A stretch of DNA of 64,000 bases. Origin: Ptiloglossa arizonensis. Its lineage: Eukaryota > Arthropoda > Insecta > Hymenoptera > Colletidae. Of this stretch, positions 13,207-23,290 are shown piece after piece. The stretch lies in NCBI RefSeq assembly GCF_051014685.1, contig NC_135058.1, positions 4,130,811 to 4,194,810 of the forward strand, read 5' to 3'. The notes below the pieces were generated by a model. It was given only the letters and a program-made list of their open reading frames with translations. It made no database searches and was not told the origin of the DNA. The position numbers and the translations under genes are program-made. Within the stretch, counting starts at the first letter, position 1; each line of letters begins with the position of its first letter.

Positions 13207-14250
13207 GTGGAGCGAGAAGTTCGTTTCAGTTCCAAACACGGATCAATATTGTGCACAGTTTCCAAACGTGTAGTCTCAATGTTCGCATACACTGAATATT
13301 ATTATCCGTTTTAAATATATTTATTATACGAATACGTAAAGTGTACGTGTGACGTAACGTGACGTATAAGAAAACCTAACGTCGTGCTTCTAACATGTCG
13401 TGTTTTCAAATTTGTAGATCTTTCTGAATATAAATAAATTTAAAATAAATATTCGGCATACAAAACATTTGGAATAGAAGTTTTCGATAAAGCGTGTACC
13501 GAAAGGAAAGTTGGCACAATGTCTGCTAGGTGTTTAAAACGGCACTTATCGCTTTTCGTCCTATCCACAGAAATTTCTTAGCGAGTGGCGGGTTCTTCGA
13601 CGTCCACGGAGCACCACAATAGGATCAGATCTTCCCGTTTGATACCGTGCAGCCATGGCTACTTCTTACCCGTGAGCTGAATTAGATTTCCCAGGGGTTC
13701 GAACTTGTTCGTGACGTATCTACCATCCGATTCTCGTTAGTACCACACACGATCGTTTTAAATTGTCATCCTCCCCACCCCACCCCTCTCCCCGTTTTTC
13801 TGACGACGGAGTCATTATCGGAGAAATTCCAGCTGCGCAGCAATTTTATCGATCTTACTCGTGTTTCCTCGTCGCTGTCTCTTTAAAGTCAACTTTCAGT
13901 TGAAACGTGCGGGGATTAAAGTACATACGCAGTGCCGTACGAAACGGGAGTAACTGCACGGCGAAGATTAGAGAAGTTTAATTTTATCGGATCTTCCGCT
14001 TCTATTTCTTTTTTTATAGCATCGACGGCAAGCTCGTTAGCGACGAAATGGTACCGGGACGTTACATTTTTGAGTACGTGTTTATTTCATCTTCGAGGAA
14101 GTTTATCGCTGCTTTTACGCGTTTCTTCAATGTTAACAACCGTGCCGGGTATTATTTCGTGTTTTCGCTTTGGAGTGATTCGGTGAATTTCCACGATCGA
14201 TTACCAGATCCGAGTTGGATGAATTTTTCGTATTTTCGAAAGGTGTCAGA

Positions 14251-14384
14251 TTGTCGCATAGCGCAGTCATTTGCCTTTCGAACAAGCGCAAGAGCAATAA
14301 AGTGAGGTGGTTTTTAACGCAGTTATAAACATATAACGAGGCCTATGCTGTTTCAGTACTTGGTTTTCCTTCGTTACTCGAGGT
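14251..14384. repeat. Dispersed module copy 1, abutting the 29-bp minisatellite
   Basis: The 44-bp core (14251-14294), containing AGTCATTTGCCTTTCGAAC, recurs at 16832-16875 and 19814-19857 with few differences. The following 90 bp also align loosely with the sequence after copy 2, ending in TTCGTTACTCGAG here and TTCGTTGCTCGAG there. The 29-bp array starts directly after this block. The core has an A-box-like TAGCGCAGTC, but I find no B box, so a tRNA origin is only a possibility. Confidence 0.75.
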
Positions 14385-15650
14385 CGAGTAGAATTGCCCC
14401 CGCATATGGTCAGACAAGTAGAAATACACCCGTATATGATCAGAAAAGAAGTACGACTCCTGTCTATGGTCAAACAAGTAGTATATTACCTCGTCTATGG
14501 ACAGACAAGTAGTATCAACTCGTCTATGATCGGACAAGTAGAATTACGCCGTCGGTGACCAGACAAGTAGCATGTCTCCGTATATGGACAGACAAGTAGA
14601 ACTATCCCGTCCACGATCAGACAAGTAGTATTACTCTGCAAATGACCAGGCAAGTATTATGACTCCGTCTATGGCCAGACAAGTAGATTCTCCCTAGTCC
14701 GCGGACAGACAAGTAGTATCAACTCGTCTATGATCGGACAAGTAGAATTGCCCAGCCTGTGACCAGACAGACCAGTAGAACGACCCCGTCCACGATCAGA
14801 TAAGTAGTATCACTCTGTAAATGACCAGGCAAGTAGTATGACTTCATGTATGACCAGACAAGTAGAATTTCCCCCGTATATGGGCAGACTAGTAGTATGA
14901 CTCCGTCTATGGTTAGGTGAGTCGAATTTTCCCAAACATGGCCAGGCAAGTAGTATTACTTCGTCTGTGGTCAGGCGAGTAGTATTGCTTCGTCTGTGAT
15001 CAGGCGAGTAGTATTGTTTCGTCTGCGCAAGGCGAGTAGAATTACCGCGTATATTGTCAGACAAGTAGAATTACCCCGTCCACGATCAGATAAGTAGTAT
15101 TACTCTGTAAATGACCGGGCAAGTAGTACAACTCCGTCTATGGTCAGAGAAGTAGATTGTCCCCCGCCTATGGGCAGGCAAGTAGTATGACCCGGTCTAT
15201 GGTTAGGTGAGTAGAACTTCCCCGTACATGGTCAAACAAGTAGTATTGCTTCGTCTGTGGTCAGGCGAGTAGTATTGCTTCGTCTGTGGTCAGGCGAGTA
15301 ATATTGCTTCGTCTGTGGTCAGGCGAGTAGTATTGCTTCGTCTGTGCAAGGCGAGTAGAATTACCGCGTATATGGCCAGACAAGTAGTATTGCTTCGTCT
15401 GTGGTCAGGCGAGTAGTATTGCTTCGTCTGTGGTCAGGCGAGTAATATTGCTTCGTCTGTGGTCAGGCGAGTAGTATTGCTTCGTCTGTGCAAGGCGAGT
15501 AGAATTACCGCGTATATGGCCAGACAAGTAGTATTACCCCGTCCATGGTCGGACAAGTAGTATTGCACCCGTCCATGACCAGACAAATAGAAATACGCCG
15601 TCGTGCTCCGACAAGTAGTATACCCCTGTCCATGGTCAGACGGGTAGTCT
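14385..15650. repeat. 29-bp minisatellite, about 43 units, with higher-order structure
   Basis: Units follow the pattern AGACAAGTAGTATTACNCCG then TCTATGGTC, with variants (AGGCGAG for AGACAAG, GCTTCG for the centre). Within it, 15241-15384 and 15385-15528 are two adjacent identical 144-bp blocks of five units (29, 29, 29, 28, 29 bp). An older, shorter relative of that block lies at about 14949-15066. The frames here on the minus strand (for example 14728-14949) merely translate the repeat. No gene is implied. Confidence 0.95.
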
Positions 15651-15739
15651 GCGCTACTGTAATGGCTGTAAGCATTAAACATATATATTTCGATGAAAAA
15701 AAATATCACAAAATTTGTCTACTTCGCTAGGTTTTCCTA

Positions 15740-15919
15740 TCTCGTGAATTTCAAACTGAAAAGTACCTTCCTCGGTGTCCTTAATTCGTAACTCGAGATA
15801 ATAATATATACAGTAGAATGAAAGTAATTAAATCGAGAAGTTTACCGAGAAGTTCCCGTGTCGGTATATAGTAGCCACGACATTGGAGATGGGTCGGGCC
15901 ACGTTATCGAACCACCCTG
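15740..15919 (-). mobile_element. Truncated end of a DNA-transposon-like element
   Basis: Read on the minus strand, the sequence starts with CAGGGTGGTTCGATAACG at 15919, next to a TA at 15920-15921. About 130 nt further in, a CTCGAGTTACGAATTAAGGAC segment (positions 15778-15798) resembles the CTCGAGTTAAGGAC found at the equivalent depth in the 29279-29755 element. Only one end is visible; the minisatellite lies where the other end would be. The family is probably Tc1/mariner-like, judged only from the TA and the CAGGGTG end. Confidence 0.4.
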
Positions 15920-15949
15920 TACAACGATGAAAATACTCGGTTGTTATAG

Positions 15950-16540
15950 TGGGAGGAGATAGTTCCTCAGAGCCTCGTCGCGTCCGAGCGCGTTTATCGC
16001 GAACCTGGTCGAAAGAACAAAGAGGCCAAACCCCCTCTTTTCTTCGAAAACGAAGAAGCTCGTTCGAGACGGCGGTGTCCGCCTTAATGGATCCCGGCGT
16101 GTCGATGAGAGGAAAAAAATTCCGTAATTATATTCGATCGATCGAGGAATATAATTTTTTTCGCCATTTCTCTTTCACCGGCGTCGCTGGCGTGGCACCG
16201 CGCGCGACGAAACAATCGCCGCGATCGTACAATGAGAAGGCGGTCGTTATTATTCCTTCGTTACGCTTTGTTACACCCTCCGTCCACCCCCAACCCGTTA
16301 TATCTCATCTTCGGTGTAAATTGCTGGAGTTTAACTTGAAAACTATCGCGATCGATTGTTCCCGCCGCAATTAATGCCCGCGTTTCGGTTATCGGATCTC
16401 CCGGTGGCGCCAGCGTCGGAGCGGAACGCGGAACGACCGAACAATTATTTTAATAGAACAGCACGCGTTTCGGTTCCGTACGTAATTACGTCGACGTACA
16501 CGCGTGCGCACCCGGCCGTTAATATTTATTCGAATTAAAA
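15950..16540. other. CpG-rich patch with open frames on both strands; no gene recognised
   Basis: A plus-strand frame of 141 codons (15949-16374, GTG start) overlaps another at 16356-16538 and a minus-strand frame at 16389-16625. Composition is Arg/Ser-heavy and no domain is visible. The patch holds the 12-bp palindrome ACGTAATTACGT near 16484. It might be a regulatory or first-exon region, but nothing proves it. Confidence 0.2.
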
Positions 16541-16811
16541 CGATGGAAACACGCGAATACCGGGTACACCTACGCGCCGAAACGTTATTATCGCGTGCTG
16601 CATTTTTACCAGTCGATAAGGACACTTGTTATTAGCGTGTTCCGCATTGATCGCGCTCGATGGTAATTCCGTTTCTGATTTCGAGATCTCGTTGCGAGAT
16701 AAATCGACCAGCGATGAACGCGAAACGTACCAGGATCGACGTGTGTAACGCGTAAGGGAAAAATTCTGAAAGCTCGCATTCGAGGTGGCGTTTGACTCGT
16801 AGAGGAAAAAG

Positions 16812-16985
16812 TTACTAAATTATTGGCCACATTGTCGAATAGCGTAGTCATTTGCCTTTCAAACAAGCGCAAGAGAACTGAATTTATGTGATCTTCAACG
16901 AATTTATAGCCACTTTACCGAGCCCTTGCGTTTTCACCTCTTGCCTTTTCTTCGTTGCTCGAGCACTGTAGCAACGTAAAATTCA
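16812..16985. repeat. Dispersed module copy 2, without an array
   Basis: The core is 16832-16875. It shares the preceding TTACTAAATTATTG with copy 3 and the following 90 bp with copy 1. After TTCGTTGCTCGAG only one degenerate unit-like stretch (GTAGCAACGTAAAATTCAGAC) follows rather than an array. This may be the state before expansion or after loss. Confidence 0.7.
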
Positions 16986-18299
16986 GACACCTATAACTTT
17001 GTTAATACCGAACGCAGACTATTGCCACAATACTCGAATTAAAGCTCAGACCTTCCTCTTTCGTCTCATTGTGACCTATTTTATTATGGTCGCACGTGTA
17101 GAGTATACACGCGTTGCTCGACGCACGGTGCACGTCACTGACTTCGTTTCGATGAAATTGAAATTCTACGTTCGTTAAAAAGGGCCGTTACCGTTTACCC
17201 GTGCAACGTCTCGGGAATTTTCAATTTCGATGGCGAATTCCGGCCGTTAAGCTTTCGTTTACGCTCTCGGTTCCGATATCGTATTGACTATTCCCAGTCA
17301 CGTGCATCGCCGTTGTAAAGTCAATTTTGGTCTCCTACGTCAATCGTGTCCGCGTGTCCTCTGTAATTTCAAGGTAATTGGGCAACCGTTCGGATCGCGG
17401 TGTTAAAAACTGAACATCCTATTTACGGTTCAGGTGCGGGAAAATCGCGGGAAAAAATAATCGTGCGTAATTTAAACGAGCGCTTGGTACACGTTTACAC
17501 GAGTCAGATGCAACCGGGAGAAGTGGCAAGTCGTAATTTTCAAATTCAACGCTTCCTTTGAAGCGCGGAGTATATCCCTACGAATGGAAAGCGAAACGAG
17601 AATTGTAAAAGATAAACGTGTCGTGTATGGCTCGAAAGTAATGATCAAAAGTAACACGCACAGCGTCGGTACGCTTGTTGCACACTCGTGCAATTGCATC
17701 CACGTTCTTTGTTCACGAATCGTGCGGGATTATGGAATTGTTTGGCACATGAGAAAATGTAAATTGGACGTTTATTTTTAGATAAATATAATGCAGTCGT
17801 GCAGAGGAGTACGGTTATGAACAACTGAACGGATTGTAACGATCAATAAATATGAAAAAAATATGAAAGCCGGTGTCGAGCTCATCCATCATTCCTTGAC
17901 TTCTCAAGTACTGCATGGTTCGATGTCGTTGTATTCCAAGAAATTATTTCTCAGCACCGTATCGAATTTGTTGTTTTATATCGAGTGAATTCGGTTCGTC
18001 GTCGTGTCTCGGTATTTTTTCAAATATCCTTGTACGCGCGGCACACCTTGTAAAAATTACTCCGCGATAAAAAGGTCCACTGATCCCACTGACCGTAGTT
18101 CTATTATCATTTGTGCCGCTGACATCGAATTCCAGGCGTCAGCTGTCAAATAAACGCCGCGAATTGGATTTCCGTAGACTTATTCATATTCCCGCTGTTC
18201 TTCAACGAGAACCGGTGCTACCGATCTCTCTCGCGAAATTGAAATTCCGGTCGAGGAGCCGTCTCGTGCTTTGCACGTGTTAACAACATGTAGGGCCTA
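16986..18299. other. No supported gene
   Basis: Overlapping frames on both strands near 17472-17781, no recognisable product, no array. Confidence 0.4.
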
Positions 18300-18612
18300 T
18301 TCGTATCTGGATCTACTTTGTGTGTTCTCCATTCGTGGCCGATCGTGTCCGTGATGGTTGTATTATCTTGCGTTAATTGGAAAATCATTAGCCACGGTCG
18401 TCGTTGAGTCGTTGAAAAATTTTATCGAGATTTTGTTGCGTTAAATCTTCTGGATAGAAATGATCAAATATTACCTTCTTCTGCAAGGCCCACGTCTTTT
18501 CGAATCTATTCTACTTTCTTCCATTCGGGAGCGTTCTTGTCCCTGATGGGCATATTTTCCGTTAATTAAGAAATCATTAGTCACGGTCATCGTCGAGTCG
18601 AAACGATAAGAT
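18300..18612. repeat. Direct duplication, 189-bp period
   Basis: GTTAATTGGAAAATCATTAG at 18372 recurs as GTTAATTAAGAAATCATTAG at 18561. The flanks match too (CTCCATTCG with GTCCGTGATGG, against TTCCATTCG with GTCCCTGATGG; CGTTGAGTCG against CGTCGAGTCG). An old two-copy tandem duplication. Confidence 0.7.
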
Positions 18613-19699
18613 TTCATGGAAACATCTTTGCATCGAGTTCACGAGGGAGGAATGTTTAAAATATTACGTTCCTCGCGACTGGAAATGATAAAACACTGGA
18701 ACCGCTCGCGAAGGATCTTCCTTCCAAATTCACGGATTTCGATTCGAATCTTAAATATCCAATTCTTCGTATCGCTCGAATTTAATCCCGAATCTAACAT
18801 TTTCAAACTTATGACTCGAGTTTCAAATTTCCAATTCGAAATTCGACATACCGATAGCAGCTGCACAGAAATAATGAAATCGCGATCGTGATCCGCGGTA
18901 TCGATTTTCAAAGGAAACAAGTAGGACAGTATCGGGATTCGTAGGACGCGAAATCCTTGAGGGACCTTGTCCCGAATTTCGAAGAGCATCTCGATCTTAT
19001 TTCTGAACTCCGGAACGGTCTCGATCGGAGCAAGGATCGAATTCTTGGAAAGTCTTCGCGTGTGTGCGTTCCTTCGCGAAGATCCACCCTTCGGTTTGTC
19101 TTCGATGACGATGGATTATCGATGCTCGAAAATTATTATCCGTTCTGCGATCGAGATACGCGACGTGGTTCTTAGAGGCCATAAATTCCACGATTTCCGA
19201 ACGCGCTGGTAATCATGCTTAAACACGATGCGTATGCGAGCGCCGTGCGAAAATCGTGCAGCTGCTATTAGGGTCGGAATGCCCGCGAGGAATGCGTTCA
19301 CGTGCGTCTGGTATCATTCCCTTCGGCTACGAATATAGGATTCACGTGTGCAGGTGGCGGTATACTTCTCTGGGTCGTGCAGCACACGACCCCTCGTCGA
19401 TACACGATCCAACGTCGTGAAACTCTCCCCTCGCTATCCGTGTCTTCTGATTCTACCCAGGGGACTTTGATTTACCGATGAAATATTGCTGTCAGCGTTG
19501 GTAACGGTTGTTCCACGATGCATTACGTAATTTAATTATCGTAATGTTGCTTTCAGTTTCGAACGCGTCTATTCTCGTGAAGCATAGTCACCGATAAACA
19601 CGAGAGATGAATAGATCGAAAGATACGAAGAGTCACAGGGGAAATGTTTATGAAAATACTTTCAAGAAGGAATTTAAGACCTGTAATAAAATTACAGGA
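18613..19699. other. No supported gene
   Basis: Several overlapping frames on both strands between 18616 and 19301 (116 codons at most). None has a recognisable motif, and opposite-strand openness argues for chance. Confidence 0.4.
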
Positions 19700-20106
19700 G
19701 CAAGACTCGCTGGAGTACGACCCACCGAGTCTATATTCAGACAAGTGGAAATGCGAGTGGTATGGTCGGACAATTGGACGTAAAAAAGAAGAATTAGTAA
19801 ATTATTGCTCGGTTTGTCGCATAGAGCAGTCGTTTGCCTTTCAAACAAGCGCGAGAGTTCATTGTCAGACAAGTAGTATTACTCTCGTCTACGGTCAGAC
19901 GAGTAGAATTGCCCCGCACATGACCAGACAAGTAGTACGACCCCGTCCATGACCGGACAAGTAGTATGGCCCCGCCCGTGATCAGACAAGTAGTACGACC
20001 CCGCTCATGATCAGACAAGTAGTATGGTCCAGTCCGTGATCGGACAAGTAGAATTACCCTGTCGGTGGTCTGACAAGTAGAATTACCCGTCTCTGGTCAG
20101 ACAAAG
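19700..20106. repeat. Second 29-bp minisatellite array with module copy 3 embedded
   Basis: Degenerate 29-bp units occupy about 19700-19785, then the 44-bp module core (19814-19857), then about eight clear units (19863-20106) with the same AGACAAGTAGTAT core as the array at 14385-15650. Units vary more here (GACCCCGTCCATGACC, GGCCCCGCCCGTGATC). The module sitting inside the array shows the two are parts of one composite repeat. Confidence 0.9.
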
Positions 20107-20206
20107 TAAATCTCCATTTGAATAAAAACAAACGAAACCTTCGTTCGGGTGAAATGGAAAAAGGTCGATAAATTTCGTGGGAATCGAATATTTCGTCGAA
20201 GCGTAA

Positions 20207-20869
20207 TTTCGTATAAAAAGTTCGATTTCGAGTGAAATTAACCGAAACAGTCCTCAAGGATTAATCAATCCTCGGATAATTGTACACAAGCTCCACCCAA
20301 GTGGAAGTAGAGTGTGGCGAATCAATTTCTACTTCGGGTTCGTCGATTCCTCGAAAGACTTTATCCCCCGTTCCTGTCCACCGACACGAGCAACCTATCG
20401 CGAACGAAGTTTAATGTTCCAAGTGGAAACTATTCCTTCATCACGCGATCAAGAGGAATCTACTCGGAAAGCCATTTACCAAAGCATCCCGGACAGCATC
20501 GAAGGAAACGAAGTAGAAACATCACCCTCAAGGACGACGCTTGGCCGCAACGTTCCGCTGCACCGCAGACCGCACCAATTTGAATTCTGCAGCAGCCTGG
20601 CCCTATTCGCGTGTACACGCTGTAACGCGTTGGACAGCTATCAGCACCCCCAGGATACTCGTTGCGCAGGACCGTGGACATCCAGCAGGAGTTCCCGGAA
20701 GTTGCAGGGACCTGTGTATCGTTCAGTTCGTTGGGCGAAACTGGAGAAAAAGCGGACAGTGATGAATAAAACAGGGAACGGAGAGAGCTGGGGTAGAAAT
20801 ACCGGGAGACCGACGACGGATAAAGAAACAGACGTGATCGGTGGTCGAACGAAATTGGCGAGGAGGTAG
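20207..20869 (+). CDS. Candidate coding region or decayed gene, product unknown
   Basis: This is the longest open frame in the window: about 220 codons from the upstream stop to a TAG at 20867-20869, in a locally GC-richer stretch. There is no ATG near its start. Other plus frames here are also open and look equally protein-like: 20314-20583 carries a basic RRKRSR stretch, and a frame running from about 20630 to 20766 ends in a Glu/Asp/Ser-rich tail before TAA. Three competing frames suggest either a frameshifted gene remnant or chance openness due to GC. I recognise no family. Confidence 0.15.
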   Translation, partial: FRIKSSISSEINRNSPQGLINPRIIVHKLHPSGSRVWRINFYFGFVDSSKDFIPRSCPPTRATYRERSLMFQVETIPSSRDQEESTRKAIYQSIPDSIEGNEVETSPSRTTLGRNVPLHRRPHQFEFCSSLALFACTRCNALDSYQHPQDTRCAGPWTSSRSSRKLQGPVYRSVRWAKLEKKRTVMNKTGNGESWGRNTGRPTTDKETDVIGGRTKLARR

Positions 20870-20991
20870 TCGCATGGTGTCCGAAGTTTAACGTGGACGT
20901 TGAAGAAACTAATTCTAATTAGAAGAAGTACTTCGACAAGAGTCCTGTTGCAATAGTTGGAAGTTGAACGGAGATCGAAGAGAATTCATTT

Positions 20992-21202
20992 TTGGAAGTT
21001 GATGGTCAAGAAGTTGAAAAATTAAGCGAACGAAGAGAATTAGTTTTTGGAAGTGGATGGTCAAGAAGTTGAAAAATTAAGCGAACGAAGAGAATTCATT
21101 GTTGGAAGTTGATGGTCAAGAAGTTGAAAAATTAAGTGAACGAAGAGAATTCATTGTTGGAAGTCGATGGTCAAGAAATTAAAAAATTAAGCGAACGAAG
21201 AG
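20992..21202. repeat. Tandem array, four 55-bp units
   Basis: TTGGAAGTNGATGGTCAAGA recurs at 20992, 21047, 21102 and 21157, an exact 55-bp period. A partial older unit precedes it at about 20957. The unit length is not a multiple of three, so no frame is conserved. Confidence 0.92.
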
Positions 21203-21544
21203 TGGTCTACTCAAAGATTGGGAGGAAAGGATGAAAGATCGGTCGAAGGAACGAGAAGTTGAACAACGACGATAAAGGACTAATCGCAGTGGTTAGGTGC
21301 TGAGCTGTGATCTACGAGGATCGATCTTCTAATATCGACATTCGAGATTAGTCACGGTAGATAAATATAACTAACGTAGAGGATTCGTCTACTCGGATAT
21401 TGTGAGAAGATGAGAAACCAGTTGCAAGGGGCAAGAGTCCGGGCAATGATTGCAACTTTGAGATTCGATGTTCTCGGAAGTAACGAAGAATTGATCGCAG
21501 TGGACGAGTAACGAACGGAGAATATTCGTGTTCGCGATGACACT

Positions 21545-21700
21545 GAGAAACTAGTTACCGTGGTCAGAAGTTGGACGGTGATGCCGGAAAACTCGTTACC
21601 GCGGTCAGAAGTTGGACGGTGATGATGAGAGACTTGCGTCGCTGAGAAGTCGGACGGTGACGATGAGAGACCGGTTACATCGTTGAAAAGTCGGACCGAA
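21545..21700. repeat. Degenerate 38-41-bp minisatellite
   Basis: The phrase TCAGAAGTTGGACGGTGATG and variants occur about four times (GTTACC anchors at 21554 and 21595; GGACGGTGA at 21614 and 21652). Confidence 0.65.
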
Positions 21701-22313
21701 TTCGCGATTCGAGGGCCAATTAGTCGCTATGGAAAACAGTTGAAGAGGATCGGAATGAAACGGTTGCGATTGGGAAAGAAGCGAGGCGTACGAAGAAACA
21801 ACCTGTAGCCGGAAAAACGTTCGAGGATGGTAAAGAGCCACTGGTGGCAATGGGCGAACGACCAGCGAAGGAGATAGAGTACAAGTAGCGAGAAACAGCC
21901 GATGCGGATGGAGAAGCAAAGGATAAAGGACCAAGAGAACTACAGGGAGTCGGTTGTTCCGATGGCTGGCCATTTCGACACACCAGGGACACAGTAATGG
22001 ACCGAGCCCGGCTCGAGAGTAAGATCTATATACGTTCAAGTACGTATTCGTCGAACGATATCGATCGAGTCTGAAGCGAACTCGACCGAAATGGCGTAGC
22101 TGCGCCTCTTCAGCTCGGCGTTTTACTATTCGACGATACAGAAATAATACGAGGATATCCGCGCTCGTCCCACCAGAATTCAATATAACCGTCGGAGAAA
22201 CATTCTTCCGGCAGCGGTTAAGAGGAATTGATGCATCGGGGATGCTGTGTTACACGATGCAACGGTCTGATGTCGGTGTACCAAGCGTCAGGTTCATCCC
22301 CGTTGCCGGACGA

Positions 22314-23290
22314 TCGATGTCACAACGGGGTACTTCGCACGTGGAAAGTACGGTGGAATAATTCTCCGATAATTATTTTAAAAAGAAATTTCCAAAACGT
22401 GTTCATTTCCTCAACGTTTACGTTTCACGAAACATATTATTCTCTACACTTTTAATTTTACTGTCCAATTACTAACAATTGGAGAAATTAAAAAAGAAGA
22501 AACATCGATCTCGTGTTTTCGATTAATGTGACGACGGGGTACTTCGCACGTGGAAAGTACGGTGAAATAATTCTCCGATAATTATTTTAAAAAGAAATTT
22601 CCAAAACGTGTTCATTTCCTCAACGTTTACGTTTCACGAAACATATTATTCTCTACACTTTTAATTTTACTGTCCAATTACTAACAATTGGAGAAATTAA
22701 AACAGAAGAAACATCGATCTCGTGTTTTCGATTAATGTGACGACGGGGTACTTCGCACGTGGAAAGTACGGTGGTATAATTCTCTGATAATTATTTAAAA
22801 AGAAATTGCCAAAACGTGTTTTCAACGCGCATTTACGTTTCACCAAACGTATTATTCTCTACATTCTTAATTTTACTGTCCAATTACTAACAATTGGAAC
22901 AATTACAAATAAAAGAAACATCGATCTCATGTTTTCGATTAATGTCACGATGGAATACTTCGCACGTGAAAAGTATGGTAAAATAATTCATCGATAATCG
23001 TTTAAAAATCTTGCACCAAACAGGATAGAATCAGGTACACGTTTATGTTTCGGGAAACCCACTATTTTCAACATTTAATTCCACTGCCTAAATACTGAAC
23101 GAAGAAAGTAAATTTTAGGAAAATAGGAAACATTTATCATTCTTGTGTTTTCGACTACAGAGTGAATCACGATGCCTCTGATGATAATTTAAAACACTCC
23201 AACGCACGAATCTAGCACAGTGTAAAACCTGGGACGTATTTATGTTTCGAAAAACACATTATTTTCAAGCTTTTTAATTTCGCTGTCCGC
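22314..23290. repeat. 209-bp tandem array with progressive decay, about 4-5 units
   Basis: GGGGTACTTCGCACGTGG starts units at 22327, 22536 and 22745 (period 209). A fourth unit starts near 22952 and a strongly diverged fifth runs to about 23290. Identity is very high between units 1 and 2 and falls step by step to the right. The first three units keep a CACGTG E-box core inside TTCGCACGTGG; unit 4 keeps CGCACGTG. Frames at 22228-22455 and 22806-22997 are translations of the repeat. Confidence 0.9.

Larger units (their letters stand above)
20880..22000. other. Purine-rich (G+A) strand-asymmetric block
   Basis: For about 1.1 kb the plus strand is rich in GA words (GAAGTTGGA, GAACGAAGAG, GATGAGAGA), with few C or T runs. 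The long minus-strand frame 21605-22183 (192 codons, TTG start) is most simply explained by the pyrimidine-rich complement lacking stop codons. The block contains the 55-bp array and a degenerate repeat at 21545-21700. Confidence 0.6.

Noticed and set aside
14728..15709. Minus-strand frames with repeated LTIDGVILLV-like peptides
   Set aside because: They translate the 29-bp minisatellite. The unit length is not a multiple of three and the frames break repeatedly.
21605..22183. 192-codon minus-strand open frame
   Set aside because: Its plus strand is purine-rich, so the minus strand is pyrimidine-rich and lacks stops by composition. It starts at TTG and has no domain.
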